A stretch of 5,510 nt of DNA from Gammaproteobacteria bacterium (GTDB taxonomy: Bacteria > Pseudomonadota > Gammaproteobacteria > Competibacterales > Competibacteraceae). A program made the translations under genes and the position numbers. Location of the stretch: assembly GCA_003562535.1 (NCBI GenBank), contig PWUP01000366.1:1-5510 (forward strand). The letters run 5' to 3'. Positions 5,390 through 5,510 of this stretch are shown piece by piece (the stretch's first letter is position 1; every line of letters starts with the position of its first letter). Below the pieces are notes generated by a model, which searched no databases, was not told where the DNA came from, and saw only the letters and a list, made by a program, of their open reading frames with translations.

Positions 5390-5510
5390 ATGAGCAGCCC
5401 CAGCGACAACCGAATATTTGCGGTCTACAGCCCTTTAGGGCCGGATGCGCTATTGGTGCGTCAGATGCACGGCCAAGAGCGTTTAGGACGATTGTTTGAA
5501 TACCGCTTAG
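5390..5510 (+). CDS. vgrG: Type VI secretion spike protein VgrG (TssI), N-terminal fragment cut by the right window edge
   Basis: VgrG forms the trimeric spike at the tip of the type VI secretion tail and carries effectors into target cells. Only 40 codons are in the window, beginning MSSPSDNRIFAVYSPLGPDA. They match the N-terminal gp27-like region of VgrG proteins: a short beta strand with SPLG, then LLVRQMHGQERLGRLFEY (21-38), the family's pattern of H-G-x-E-x-L followed by L-F-E-[FY]. The ATG at 5390 has GGCGGA (5375-5380) 9 nt upstream. An in-frame ATG at 5381 (MVTMSS) is an alternative but has almost no spacing to that site. The frame is closed upstream by TAG at 5336. Family members are usually 600 residues or more, so nearly the whole gene, including any C-terminal effector domain, lies outside. 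It is on the opposite strand from the sugar-nucleotide operon and probably belongs to a separate unit. Confidence 0.82.
   Translation, partial: MSSPSDNRIFAVYSPLGPDALLVRQMHGQERLGRLFEYRL

Noticed and set aside
1..5510. CRISPR arrays, insertion sequences, integrase genes or long direct repeats
   Set aside because: I saw no regularly spaced repeats, no transposase or integrase motifs, and no terminal inverted repeats on either strand.

Overview
The window looks like chromosomal DNA from a gammaproteobacterium or close relative. GC is moderate (by eye a little over half), the sugar-nucleotide enzymes have gammaproteobacterial-type sequences, the tRNA gene is nearly identical to the enterobacterial elongator tRNA-Met outside its T arm, and the start of a type VI secretion vgrG gene lies at the right edge. 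I cannot name a genus from the sequence alone.

Positions 1-4900 hold one tightly packed minus-strand operon, read right to left: galU (UDP-glucose pyrophosphorylase), glmS (glucosamine-6-phosphate synthase), rfbA/rmlA, rfbC/rmlC and rfbD/rmlD (three of the four dTDP-L-rhamnose enzymes). rfbD runs off the left edge. Spacings are 12 nt, 4 nt, an ATGA overlap and a second ATGA overlap, so co-transcription and translational coupling are likely. The products supply UDP-glucose, glucosamine-6-phosphate (towards UDP-GlcNAc) and dTDP-L-rhamnose, the activated sugars for LPS/O-antigen, capsule, exopolysaccharide and peptidoglycan. rmlB, the second step of the rhamnose pathway, is not in the window. 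Two starts are non-ATG: galU uses GTG, and rfbA most likely uses TTG with its Shine-Dalgarno inside the last codons of glmS.

Positions 4901-5041 are a divergent control region. A minus-strand extended -10 promoter faces galU. A near-consensus plus-strand promoter (TTGACA, 17 bp, CATAAT) faces a complete elongator tRNA-Met(CAT) gene at 5042-5118. A perfect 6-3-6 inverted repeat overlaps the -35 box of the tRNA promoter.

Positions 5119-5389 carry no convincing gene. They contain a two-part hairpin, a perfect TATAAT box and a weaker sigma-54-like -24/-12 element. The last 121 bases are the N-terminus of VgrG, the type VI secretion spike protein, on the plus strand.

I did not find a novel system inside this window. 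The most useful leads are the tRNA/vgrG junction, whose possible cargo genes lie beyond the right edge, the regulatory elements around it, and the unusual grouping of galU and glmS with rmlACD.
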